Both the position numbers and the translations under genes were made by a program. Source: Oscillospiraceae bacterium (GTDB lineage: Bacteria; Bacillota_A; Clostridia; Oscillospirales; Oscillospiraceae). Taken from it: a stretch of DNA of 12,910 bases. The stretch is from the NCBI GenBank assembly GCA_017415945.1, contig JAFQDR010000043.1:1-12910 (forward strand), written 5' to 3'. The notes below the pieces were generated by a model. That model was not told the origin of the DNA. It worked only from the letters and a program-made list of their open reading frames with translations, and searched no databases. How positions within the stretch are numbered: the first letter of the stretch is position 1; each line of letters opens with the position of its first letter. Shown piece by piece: positions 6,901-12,910 of this stretch.

Positions 6901-7038
6901 AGATAAGAGATAAAAGAGAAGAGATAAGAGAAGTGGTATCCATCAATTCTTAGGAATTGATGGATATTTTTTGTTGAAATCCAATTTGATAATTGGATTT
7001 CACAATTTCTTTTCTCTTTTCACTCTTCTATCTTCACT
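6901..7038. repeat. Non-coding palindromic element with purine- and pyrimidine-rich ends
   Basis: A purine-only-like block of AGATAAGAGA repeats (6901-6936) is mirrored by a pyrimidine-rich block (7005-7036, TTCTTTTCTCTTTTCACTC type) as an approximate inverted repeat. Between them sit two perfect hairpins. The first is 6937-6949 with 6954-6966, followed by six Ts, so it is terminator-like on the plus strand. The second is 6976-6986 with 6991-7001. No open frame with a ribosome-binding site is present. Probably a small repeated element inserted behind typA. Confidence 0.55.
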
Positions 7039-7071
7039 GCAAACAGCCATGGGGAACCCATGGTTGTTTGC
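7039..7071 (-). terminator. Hairpin abutting the stop of the DUF218 gene
   Basis: A 15-bp stem (7039-7053 with 7057-7071, one G-T pair) and a 3-base loop. It ends directly at the minus-strand stop codon (7074-7072). No T tract follows on the minus strand, so termination may be weak. Confidence 0.5.
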
Positions 7072-7854
7072 TTATACGCCTTCGTACCCAAACACATACT
7101 GCTCCGTCATGGCGAAGGCTTCGCGGATGAAGTAATTGGCCTTCACCGTGGGGTAGCTGGTCTTTGCCGCAACGCCGATCACGTCAATGCCCACATACGC
7201 CGCCAATCGCTTGGCACGGTGCAGATGATACTCGCTGCTCACCAAGCCAATGACGGGCTCGTCCATGGGCAGCTTGTCAATGATCTCCATGGAGTACCGC
7301 AGATTTTCCAGTGTGCTGGTGGCCTTGTCCTCCATGAGGATGCGTTCGGGGGCAATGCCTTTGTCCGTCAGCCAGTCATACATACATTGTGCCTCGGTGA
7401 TGTCCTCCCCGGGCCCTTGTCCGCCGCTGACCACCGCAACGCAGTCCGGGTGGGCGGTGAGATAGTCGTATGCACCTACCATGCGGTCACGGAGAGACAG
7501 GGAAGGCCGAGTGCCGTTGACCCCCGCACCCAATACGATGATCACATCGGCGGTTTGGTCGGTATCCGTGCGGGCATCCCGAAGGATGAAGCTCTCCACC
7601 ACGCAGAAGTAGCACAGGCATACTGCCAGAATCACCGACACCCCCATCCGCAAAATGCGAATGAGGGGGAAGGCGGGAAGCAGATCTGCACACAGGGCAT
7701 AGAATACCGCCAGCGCCCCGATGCCCACGAGGGCAAGTCCCAGAAAGTCATGGCCTGTCATCACGAACATCATAAACAGACCGACGAGCCATAAGAGGCC
7801 CACAGCAATGCACAGGGGCTTGTGGTTATGTAGAAATGTAAGAATGTGATTCAT
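7072..7854 (-). CDS. DUF218 (YdcF/SanA/ElyC-like) membrane protein
   Basis: 260 residues. Three or four hydrophobic helices at the N-terminus (about 14-32, 37-58, 68-88) are followed by a DUF218 domain from about 101. Motifs typical of that family: ADVIIVLGAGV (102-112), SGGQGPGED (143-151), the ED-x-ATSTLEN segment (175-184) and VSSEYHLHRA (205-214). Family members with membrane anchors, such as E. coli ElyC and SanA, are linked to envelope integrity, and some homologues bind nucleotides. The catalytic activity is generally unproven. AAAGGA lies seven bases before the ATG. No clear promoter was seen in the repeat-rich 288 bases upstream. The domain call is firm; the cellular role is inferred. 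Confidence 0.88.
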   Translation of the reverse strand: MNHILTFLHNHKPLCIAVGLLWLVGLFMMFVMTGHDFLGLALVGIGALAVFYALCADLLPAFPLIRILRMGVSVILAVCLCYFCVVESFILRDARTDTDQTADVIIVLGAGVNGTRPSLSLRDRMVGAYDYLTAHPDCVAVVSGGQGPGEDITEAQCMYDWLTDKGIAPERILMEDKATSTLENLRYSMEIIDKLPMDEPVIGLVSSEYHLHRAKRLAAYVGIDVIGVAAKTSYPTVKANYFIREAFAMTEQYVFGYEGV

Positions 7855-7903
7855 AGTGTAGTCCTTTGTGGTTATTCATTCCGGCAATCTGCTTTCGGGG
7901 CGT

Positions 7904-8141
7904 GGCTTCCCCTTTTAGGGGGAGCTGGCTCGTTTTGTGTTCGCATAAATGCAGTGATTATATTCTGGAATGTGCGAGCGAACACAAAAACGAGACTGAG
8001 GAGGTCTGCGGTGATGTCTTGAGATACCGCTGCTTTTCGGCGAATGCGTATCTTTTTTCATATTGTGCGCTTCGCGGATTTAAATGTCGACCTCTTCCAC
8101 CGCAAGCGGTCCCCCTTCCCCTATCCAGGGGAAGGTATGCC
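7904..8141. repeat. CTCCCC-type palindromic element with an enlarged internal hairpin
   Basis: Non-coding DNA filling the gap between the M56 and DUF218 genes. The left end GGCTTCCCCTTTTAGGGGGA forms a hairpin (7909-7922). The right end has CCTTCCCC (8114-8121) pairing with GGGGAAGG (8128-8135), preceded by a small ACCGC/GCGGT dyad (8099-8110). Blocks resembling GACTGAGGAGGT and its complement lie inside. An inner dyad (7929-7944 with 7978-7994, one extra base) occupies the place where the element at 12162-12277 has a short GTCAGC/GCTGAC hairpin. It lies against the 3' end of the M56 gene. Confidence 0.55.
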
Positions 8142-8142
8142 T

Positions 8143-11100
8143 TTAATTGGTGCGGCTTAATGAAATCGTGCCCGTCAATCCGCCGCTGAACTCGCTGCCC
8201 AGTGCCGCCAGCAGTCTGCCCTTTTCCATGGGGGTCACAATGGCAGGGGGGATGACCCCTGTGAATTCACACAGGAAAAAGCTGTCGTCTGCGGGGAAAT
8301 CGTGGGTCTTCAAATCCCGCATGGTGAAGCGGAAGCCCGAAAAATCGGGGGTGACGGTTTCCAAAGACTCGTCCACGTCCTTGCCGTTGGGGGTCACCTT
8401 GTAGCGGGGACCGTACAAGGACCAGTACAGAATGCCGCCCTCCATGTTGGATTCGTTCATGTGGTAGCCCGTACGCATCCCTGTCGTGTCGGGTGCATAG
8501 CCAACGGCATAGTTCAGCAAGGTGGCGGTGTTGTCTTCTATGGTGTATTCCACCAAAACGGCCTCTTGGTCGTCGTAAGAGATGACGGCGTATTCGTAAT
8601 CCCCGTAGCTCTGCTGCCCCAAGAGCACCAGAGAATCCCGATCCCAATGGGTGAGGTCGGGGTGGGCGAGCAGTGCTTCATACAAGGCCTTGTGTTCGTT
8701 GAAGCCATTGGGGAAAATGGGATCGCCAATGGGCTCGCTGTGGAGCTCCAGAATTTCCCCACTGTTAGCATCCATTTCCAGAAATACGTTCAGGCCGCTT
8801 TGCTCGGAGATGGTGCGTACGTCCACGGTCTCGATTTTGCTCATGTCGAAGGCAAATGCGGAAACCTCATAGCCGTTGTTATTGTACAGGGGTGCTACTC
8901 GTACCGCAGTCTCACCCTTGGGCAGCAGATACACACCTGCGGCGTTTTGCACGTTCCAGTCATAGGCGGCACCGCTTGCGCAGGTGATGCGGTAGGTGTC
9001 ATACTCGTTGGGGACGGTGCCGTCGGAGCCTACACCCCCGTCAAAAACCTTCAGGTGGGTATCATTGCGGGTGGTCCAGATCACCGTCTGCCCGCCGAAG
9101 TTTGCCGCATTGGGGTAGTACCCTGCGGAACTGCCCCATTCGCCCTGTGCCATACCTTCCACAAGGAAGTAGCCCTTGGGGGCGGCATCCATCCAACGAA
9201 TCTGCGCCAGATACAGCTGATTCTCCGCAACCACACTGCCGTCTCGGGCGGTGTAGTCCATGGACACCACGGCGTAATAGGCGTCTGTATCGGTAAAGAC
9301 GTTGCCGATGAGAGTTAAGTTCGCAATGTTTTTGCTTTTGTTGCTGAGATGCTCCTCAATTGCGGTCAGCATGGCTTCGGCATTGGGGGTGGCCTGCTCC
9401 GCAACGGAGATGCTCAGGATGCGCCCTGTGGTAGGCTCTACCGCGACTTCCAGGTTCACAGGGGCACCGCCATTGTTGGGAGTAACGGTGACGGGAATGG
9501 GGGCATCTGTCAGATACAGGTTATAAACGTGAGGCTCTGTGCGGAAGTTAACCATATTGCAGCTGTTGTTGGCGTAGTACAGCTCAAAGGAAAGGGCGAT
9601 GTTTGTGTGGAAAACCCCTTCATAGGTCGCTGCGTATGGCAATGTTGCGGTGCATTGGAAGGATATTTCTTCGGTGAGGGACGGAGGAAGTGCTTCCGTA
9701 AAGACTGCGATCCCCTTGGGGCTCAATGACTTATCCAAGGCATCCATGAGGTCACCGCGCGGGATGGGCGGATAAATGGGCTGCAGGTTGGTGGCGGTCT
9801 GCACCAAGGGGGATTCCGTCAACAAATCGGGGTTCCGCACCTGATACACATTGGTGTACAGGGTGTTCATTTCCACACCGTTCACCATGCGATGGACGGA
9901 GATGGTACAGCTTGACAGATTGCCGCCGAAGCGCACGTCTATGCGGTCTTGGTTGTTAAAATACAGCTGCAGCGACAGAGCTTCCGAAAAATTGCTGTAA
10001 GAGGATTCCTCGGAAAACTCCAATGTGTTCAGCAGTCCGCAAAGCTCCAAAATGCTGTGGGGGTCGGTGAAGCAGAGGCTGCGGTCGTTGAGGGTGGTGG
10101 TCAATACCTGCTCCACTTGGGAGGGATCCAGACGGAACTTTACACCGCCCTGCATATCCAGAGCCTCGGTGGTCAGCGCACTGCGGTCTGCTTCCGTGAG
10201 CACCTGGGGATTCAGTACCTTGTAGGTTTCCACGCCGGCGTGATAGGTTTCTTTCCCGTCCGCGGTCGGCTCGTTGTGGCCCAAATGCAGTCGCGTGCAG
10301 TCCTTATTGAACCACAGGAAATACTCGATGCCCTCTCCGTTGGGAATCAGGGTCATGTAGGTTTGAAATTCCATGGCGGGGTTCCCGATGCATTGCTGCA
10401 ACTCCAATTGAGACAAGAGCTCTGTCAGATGATCGGGGGTGAAATCTTGGTACTTGTCACCGCTGTTGATGGAGATGCTGTGCAGCTCCACACTTCCAAT
10501 GATTCCCATTTCCTCCAAGCCGGTCACCTTGGGGTCGGTCAAAAATCCCAGTGCCAGTGCGGCACACAGCAGCAAAACAATGAGGATCACCCAAAATGCG
10601 GGTTTCTTATAGCTCAGTACTGCCTTGATGCGCTGCTTGGCTCCGACCTCCCCAAATGCTAAGGGGCAGGCGGTGATGAGGTGGCGGGGCATACTGCACT
10701 GCAGCAGAGCCTCGGAATAGTCTTTTTTATGCCGGCTGTCCATGTCGCGGATGACCTTCTCGTCGCAGGCCAGCTCAATATCACGGCACAGAAGCACATA
10801 GCCTACCCACACCAGAGGGTTAAACCAATGCACCGTCAGCAGCAGATATCCCAGGGGCTTCCACCAATGGTCACGGCGTTTCAGGTGGGCGTACTCGTGG
10901 AGCAGCACCGAGGAATACAGGGCCGTGTCCAGTGCGGAGGGCAGGTAAATGTGGGGGCGGATGATGCCCAAAATAAAGGGGGAGTCAATGTCGTCGCACA
11001 GGTACACATTGTCCTTCACGAGGAGGGAGGCTGCCACCTGCTTTTTCAGCCGCACATAGCTGACAGCGGCAACGGACAGCATGACCGCCATGCCTATGAG

Positions 11101-11442
11101 CCACACCAAAGCGGCTACGAATCCATAATCGGGCTCTGTGTGGGTGACGATGTGGACACCGTTTTCCACGGGCAGATCTTGAATGAGGATGGGCTCCGTT
11201 TGCACAAGGGGCATGGTTGGAGCGGGAGCGATGATCTCGGAAATCACAGTGTCCGAAGGGAGCACACTGGCGGTGCTCTCAAAACGGATGGGACATACCA
11301 GTGCGATGGCCGCCAATGCCCACAGCAGGCAGATGCTCCAGCGAGGGGCTTTTTTCAGCAGTGCCCGAATGGGGAGAATGGCCAAAATCAGTAAGCTGCC
11401 TCGGATAGACAGCTCCAAAACCGTCAGAAACAGTGCTGCCAT
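8143..11442 (-). CDS. BlaR1/MecR1-like M56 zinc metallopeptidase receptor with novel large sensor region
   Basis: Predicted membrane signal transducer, 1099 residues. Hydrophobic helices lie at about 7-27, 37-51, 107-130, 196-218 and 282-301. The M56 peptidase core has the zinc motif HEYAH at 182-186 and the downstream ELACDE at 223-228, expected to supply the third ligand. In BlaR1 this cytoplasmic peptidase is activated by a signal from outside and leads to cleavage of BlaI. Here residues ~302-1099 (about 800) should be outside. I see no SxxK/SxN/KTG-type penicillin-binding sensor. Instead there are two sets of internal repeats: about 316-415 resembles 433-545, and about 640-820 resembles 862-1040. 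The start ATG is one base after the blaI stop, with GGAGG inside the end of blaI, so the two genes are translationally linked. The ligand is unknown. Confidence 0.88.
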   Translation of the reverse strand: MAALFLTVLELSIRGSLLILAILPIRALLKKAPRWSICLLWALAAIALVCPIRFESTASVLPSDTVISEIIAPAPTMPLVQTEPILIQDLPVENGVHIVTHTEPDYGFVAALVWLIGMAVMLSVAAVSYVRLKKQVAASLLVKDNVYLCDDIDSPFILGIIRPHIYLPSALDTALYSSVLLHEYAHLKRRDHWWKPLGYLLLTVHWFNPLVWVGYVLLCRDIELACDEKVIRDMDSRHKKDYSEALLQCSMPRHLITACPLAFGEVGAKQRIKAVLSYKKPAFWVILIVLLLCAALALGFLTDPKVTGLEEMGIIGSVELHSISINSGDKYQDFTPDHLTELLSQLELQQCIGNPAMEFQTYMTLIPNGEGIEYFLWFNKDCTRLHLGHNEPTADGKETYHAGVETYKVLNPQVLTEADRSALTTEALDMQGGVKFRLDPSQVEQVLTTTLNDRSLCFTDPHSILELCGLLNTLEFSEESSYSNFSEALSLQLYFNNQDRIDVRFGGNLSSCTISVHRMVNGVEMNTLYTNVYQVRNPDLLTESPLVQTATNLQPIYPPIPRGDLMDALDKSLSPKGIAVFTEALPPSLTEEISFQCTATLPYAATYEGVFHTNIALSFELYYANNSCNMVNFRTEPHVYNLYLTDAPIPVTVTPNNGGAPVNLEVAVEPTTGRILSISVAEQATPNAEAMLTAIEEHLSNKSKNIANLTLIGNVFTDTDAYYAVVSMDYTARDGSVVAENQLYLAQIRWMDAAPKGYFLVEGMAQGEWGSSAGYYPNAANFGGQTVIWTTRNDTHLKVFDGGVGSDGTVPNEYDTYRITCASGAAYDWNVQNAAGVYLLPKGETAVRVAPLYNNNGYEVSAFAFDMSKIETVDVRTISEQSGLNVFLEMDANSGEILELHSEPIGDPIFPNGFNEHKALYEALLAHPDLTHWDRDSLVLLGQQSYGDYEYAVISYDDQEAVLVEYTIEDNTATLLNYAVGYAPDTTGMRTGYHMNESNMEGGILYWSLYGPRYKVTPNGKDVDESLETVTPDFSGFRFTMRDLKTHDFPADDSFFLCEFTGVIPPAIVTPMEKGRLLAALGSEFSGGLTGTISLSRTN

Positions 11443-11443
11443 G

Positions 11444-11806
11444 TCAGTTCACCTCCATGGCGTCGATCATGGCGCGAATCTCCGCGACTTCCTTGGCTGT
11501 CAGTTTTCTGCGTTGGGAGAATGCGGCGATGAAGGCGGGCAGGCTGCCGTTGAAGCTCTCCTCTACGAAGGCATGGCTCTGCTGCCCGTAATATTCGGCG
11601 CGGGTCATGAGGGGCGTGACGGTGCCGCCGCTGTTTTGAAACAGACCACGGTCACACAGCTTTTTCAGTACGGTATAGGTGGTGGATTTCTTCCAGCTCA
11701 ATTCTGCTTCGCACAGCTTCACCAGCTGCCCCGAGGTCAGAGGGGCGTGTTCCCACACCAGATCCGCAAAGCGGGCTTCCACAGTACCCAGTCGATTTTG
11801 TTCCAT
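11444..11806 (-). CDS. BlaI/MecI-family transcriptional repressor
   Basis: 120 residues, the usual length for the family. A winged helix-turn-helix spans about 5-75, with the recognition-helix region W38-L55 (WKKSTTYTVLKKLCDRGL), very close to the family signature (xxxTVxTxLxRLxxKG). The C-terminal helical part (76-120) should dimerise and carry the site cut during induction. AGGAGGT lies six bases before the ATG. It is the first gene of an operon with the M56 receptor (one-base gap), the arrangement seen in blaI-blaR1 and mecI-mecR1 systems in either order. Its likely operators are the two dyads at 12094-12110 and 12123-12139, implying autorepression. No beta-lactamase or PBP2a-like gene is in view, so I give no bla/mec symbol. 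Confidence 0.9.
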   Translation of the reverse strand: MEQNRLGTVEARFADLVWEHAPLTSGQLVKLCEAELSWKKSTTYTVLKKLCDRGLFQNSGGTVTPLMTRAEYYGQQSHAFVEESFNGSLPAFIAAFSQRRKLTAKEVAEIRAMIDAMEVN

Positions 11807-11819
11807 AGGGATACCTCCT

Positions 11820-12090
11820 AGCCTGACAAGAATAATCCCAATCCGTTTCTGAGGGCATAGGCTAAGCCATTGCTGCGTTGTCGTCTTTTGAAGGGCGACA
11901 GCCCGTCTGCAAGCCGCCGCCTTGCACTGACTTAGCTTATGCCCTCAGAAATCTGCGACTCCACGGGGATGGAATTTCGCGTCAGGCGAAATATTTTTTC
12001 GCAGGTGGGCTGGCGCCCATCAAGAAATAAGATGATGCCTGACGTGAAAGGACACCCCATGGTGCGGGTTCGGATTGCTCTTGTCAGGCT
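11820..12090. repeat. Folded 271-bp element in the leader of the BlaI/M56 operon
   Basis: It is bounded by a perfect 12-bp inverted repeat, AGCCTGACAAGA at 11820-11831 and its complement at 12079-12090; AATCCG/CGGATT is matched further in with a gap. Inside is a long hairpin of two 21-base arms with one mismatch (11846-11866 with 11931-11951). A second stem is built of 11961-11968 with 12055-12062 and 11975-11987 with 12037-12049, and a small inner hairpin lies at 12006-12010 with 12015-12019. GCCTGAC or its complement occurs four times. No credible gene is inside. It separates the promoter/operators from the blaI ribosome-binding site, which starts a few bases past its end. A mobile palindromic element or a structured leader RNA are both possible. 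Confidence 0.65.
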
Positions 12091-12093
12091 GCG

Positions 12094-12110
12094 GTCTATT
12101 ACTTATAGAC
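12094..12110 (-). promoter_or_regulatory. Operator dyad 2 of the BlaI/M56 operon
   Basis: GTCTAT-N5-ATAGAC, identical half-sites to the dyad at 12123-12139. It lies just downstream of the expected transcription start, so a bound repressor would block escape from the promoter. Confidence 0.65.
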
Positions 12111-12121
12111 TTCTTGAGGTT

Positions 12122-12150
12122 AGTCTATCATCAATAGACCGAAATGTCAA
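12122..12150 (-). promoter_or_regulatory. Promoter of the BlaI/M56 operon
   Basis: On the minus strand a perfect TTGACA (12150-12145), a 17-base spacer and TAGACT (12127-12122). The weak -10 is part of the operator dyad. The predicted start site near 12115 gives a leader of about 310 bases, most of it the folded element. Confidence 0.65.
12123..12139 (-). promoter_or_regulatory. Operator dyad 1 of the BlaI/M56 operon
   Basis: GTCTATCATCAATAGAC: 6-base arms with a 5-base spacer, overlapping the -10 box and spacer. The centre-to-centre distance to dyad 2 is 29 bases, close to three helical turns. The doubled dyad over a promoter is the known layout of BlaI/MecI control regions. Assigning it to this BlaI homologue is inference from position. 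Confidence 0.7.
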
Positions 12151-12161
12151 GGGGGAATAAA

Positions 12162-12277
12162 AAGGCTCCCCTTTGAAGGGGAGCTGTCAGCGAAGCTGAC
12201 TGAGAGGTAGATTTTCAATTTTCGACCTCTCCGCCCTCGACAGGCTCGGGCACCTCCCCTTATCGAAGGGGAGGCTT
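12162..12277. repeat. CTCCCC-type palindromic element
   Basis: Non-coding element of about 116 bases with inverted ends (AAGGCTCCCC at the left, GGGGAGGCTT at the right). Its hairpins are CTCCCCTT/AAGGGGAG (12166-12183), GTCAGC/GCTGAC (12186-12200), GAGAGGT/ACCTCTC (12202-12208 with 12225-12231) and CCTCCCCTT/AAGGGGAGG (12253-12274). It lies between the BlaI/M56 promoter and the terminator of the ABC transporter gene. Same family as 7904-8141. Confidence 0.7.
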
Positions 12278-12284
12278 AAAAGGT

Positions 12285-12313
12285 AAAAAACGGACACCGC
12301 GAGGTGTCCGTTT
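12285..12313 (-). terminator. Intrinsic terminator of the ABC transporter ATPase gene
   Basis: On the minus strand an 11-bp stem AAACGGACACC / GGTGTCCGTTT (12313-12303 with 12298-12288), a 4-base loop and a run of six Ts. It starts eight bases after the stop codon. Confidence 0.9.
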
Positions 12314-12320
12314 GAGGTAT

Positions 12321-12910
12321 TCAATTTTCGGAGAAGCGGTACAGGAACTTCTTGGTGCGCTCCTGTTGGGGATTTTCGATGACCTGCTTGGCATCCCCTT
12401 GTTCTACGATGACGCCGCCGTCCATAAAGATGACTGTATCCGCCACGTCACGGGCAAAGGCCATTTCGTGGGTGACGATGACCATGGTGGTCTTCTGGTC
12501 AGCCAGACCGCGGATGACGCGGAGCACTTCCCCTGTCAACTCGGGGTCCAGTGCGGAGGTGGGCTCGTCAAAGCACAGAATGTCGGGCTTCATTGCCAGC
12601 GCACGGGCGATTGCCACGCGCTGCTGCTGACCACCGCTGAGCTGGTGGGGGTAGTGGTCGGCACGGTCTGCCAGACCCATCTTGGCCAGAAGCTCGCGCG
12701 CCTGTTCTTCAATTTCTGTGAAAATCTGTTTTTTGTTCTTCTTAAAATCGGGACGTTCCTTTGCGTGCAGCTGATTTGCCAGCATGACGTTTTCCAGTGC
12801 GGTGTACTGGGGGAACAGATTGAAGGACTGGAACACCATGCCGAAGTGCAGGCGTTTTTTGCGGATGTCCTTTTCTCTCTGGGTGGCGGGGTCCTCTGCA
12901 TCAAACAGCA
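12321..12910 (-). CDS. Polar amino acid ABC transporter ATP-binding protein (GlnQ-like), 5' end outside the window
   Basis: The last ~195 residues of an ATPase that powers uptake of a polar amino acid, working with a membrane permease and a substrate-binding protein not in view. Visible motifs: the Q-loop region GMVFQSFNLFPQYTALENV, signature LSGGQQQR, Walker B ILCFDEPTSALDP, and the H-loop histidine in VTHEM. The Walker A part is beyond the right edge. The frame continues unbroken through ATG 12839-12837 to the window end. That ATG is an internal methionine in the Q-loop, not the start. The FQSFNLFPxxTxLENV wording is typical of the GlnQ/HisP/ArtP group. The true substrate cannot be told. 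A strong terminator follows, so it is the last gene of its operon. Confidence 0.93.
   Translation of the reverse strand, partial: LFDAEDPATQREKDIRKKRLHFGMVFQSFNLFPQYTALENVMLANQLHAKERPDFKKNKKQIFTEIEEQARELLAKMGLADRADHYPHQLSGGQQQRVAIARALAMKPDILCFDEPTSALDPELTGEVLRVIRGLADQKTTMVIVTHEMAFARDVADTVIFMDGGVIVEQGDAKQVIENPQQERTKKFLYRFSEN

Noticed and set aside
7866..8189. A 107-codon plus-strand frame in the gap between the DUF218 and M56 genes
   Set aside because: It is made almost entirely of the palindromic element and runs into the 3' end of the M56 gene. No ribosome-binding site was seen.
8302..9318. A 338-codon plus-strand frame opposite the M56 sensor region
   Set aside because: Same type of antisense shadow; no start signals and an odd Gly/Val/His composition.
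8143..11806. Calling the BlaI/M56 pair a beta-lactam resistance operon
   Set aside because: No beta-lactamase or PBP gene is in the window and the receptor lacks visible penicillin-binding motifs, so the resistance label is not supported.
11939..12160. A 73-codon plus-strand frame upstream of blaI
   Set aside because: It crosses the folded element, both operators and the promoter; basic low-information peptide with no ribosome-binding site.
12837..12839. ATG at 12839-12837 as the start of the ABC ATPase
   Set aside because: It lies in the Q-loop (GMVFQSFNLF) and the frame continues open to the window edge with typical upstream residues. The gene is truncated by the window, not short.

Overview
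The window looks like chromosome from a Clostridia-type Bacillota, probably a gut Oscillospirales relative. This is inferred from several things. The ribosome-binding sites are strong AGGAGG-type, and the promoters are TTGNNN-17-TATAAT. There is a BlaI/M56 pair, an LtaS-like enzyme, and many short palindromic elements between genes. No rRNA, tRNA, CRISPR array, transposase or phage gene was seen.

Left part (1-2863), read on the minus strand: a putative gene start running off the left edge, an LtaS-type lipoteichoic acid synthase/alkaline-phosphatase-fold membrane enzyme, and a small two-helix membrane protein with a C-terminal zinc ribbon and a consensus promoter. Each gene appears to be its own transcription unit, with hairpins between them.

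Middle (2930-6900): argF (ornithine carbamoyltransferase, plus strand) has a promoter whose -10 is covered by an ARG-box palindrome, so it is likely repressed by ArgR. It converges on a pair of tandem, paralogous ~83-residue membrane/coiled-coil proteins on the minus strand, which overlap by ATGA. A bidirectional terminator and a 27-bp perfect inverted repeat separate them. Next comes typA/bipA (plus strand), a ribosome-associated GTPase with its own promoter, probable TTG start and hairpin terminator. Its codon use is biased as in a highly expressed gene.

Right part (6900-12910): a purine/pyrimidine-rich palindromic element, then a DUF218 (YdcF/ElyC/SanA-like) membrane protein. A two-gene BlaI/M56-peptidase signalling operon follows, and a glnQ-like amino-acid ABC transporter ATPase is cut by the right edge. 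The BlaI/M56 operon is the most interesting part. The M56 receptor has the zinc-peptidase motif but, in place of the penicillin-binding sensor of BlaR1/MecR1, an ~800-residue extracytoplasmic region built from duplicated modules that I do not recognise. Its promoter carries two identical dyads, GTCTAT-N5-ATAGAC, as likely BlaI-family operators. Between that promoter and the blaI ribosome-binding site lies a ~271-bp highly folded element with 12-bp terminal inverted repeats. No resistance gene is visible, so the regulon target is unknown.

Short palindromic repeats of at least three kinds (CTCCCC/GGGGAG type, TTGTAGGG...CCCTACAA type, purine/pyrimidine type) fill most gaps between genes.
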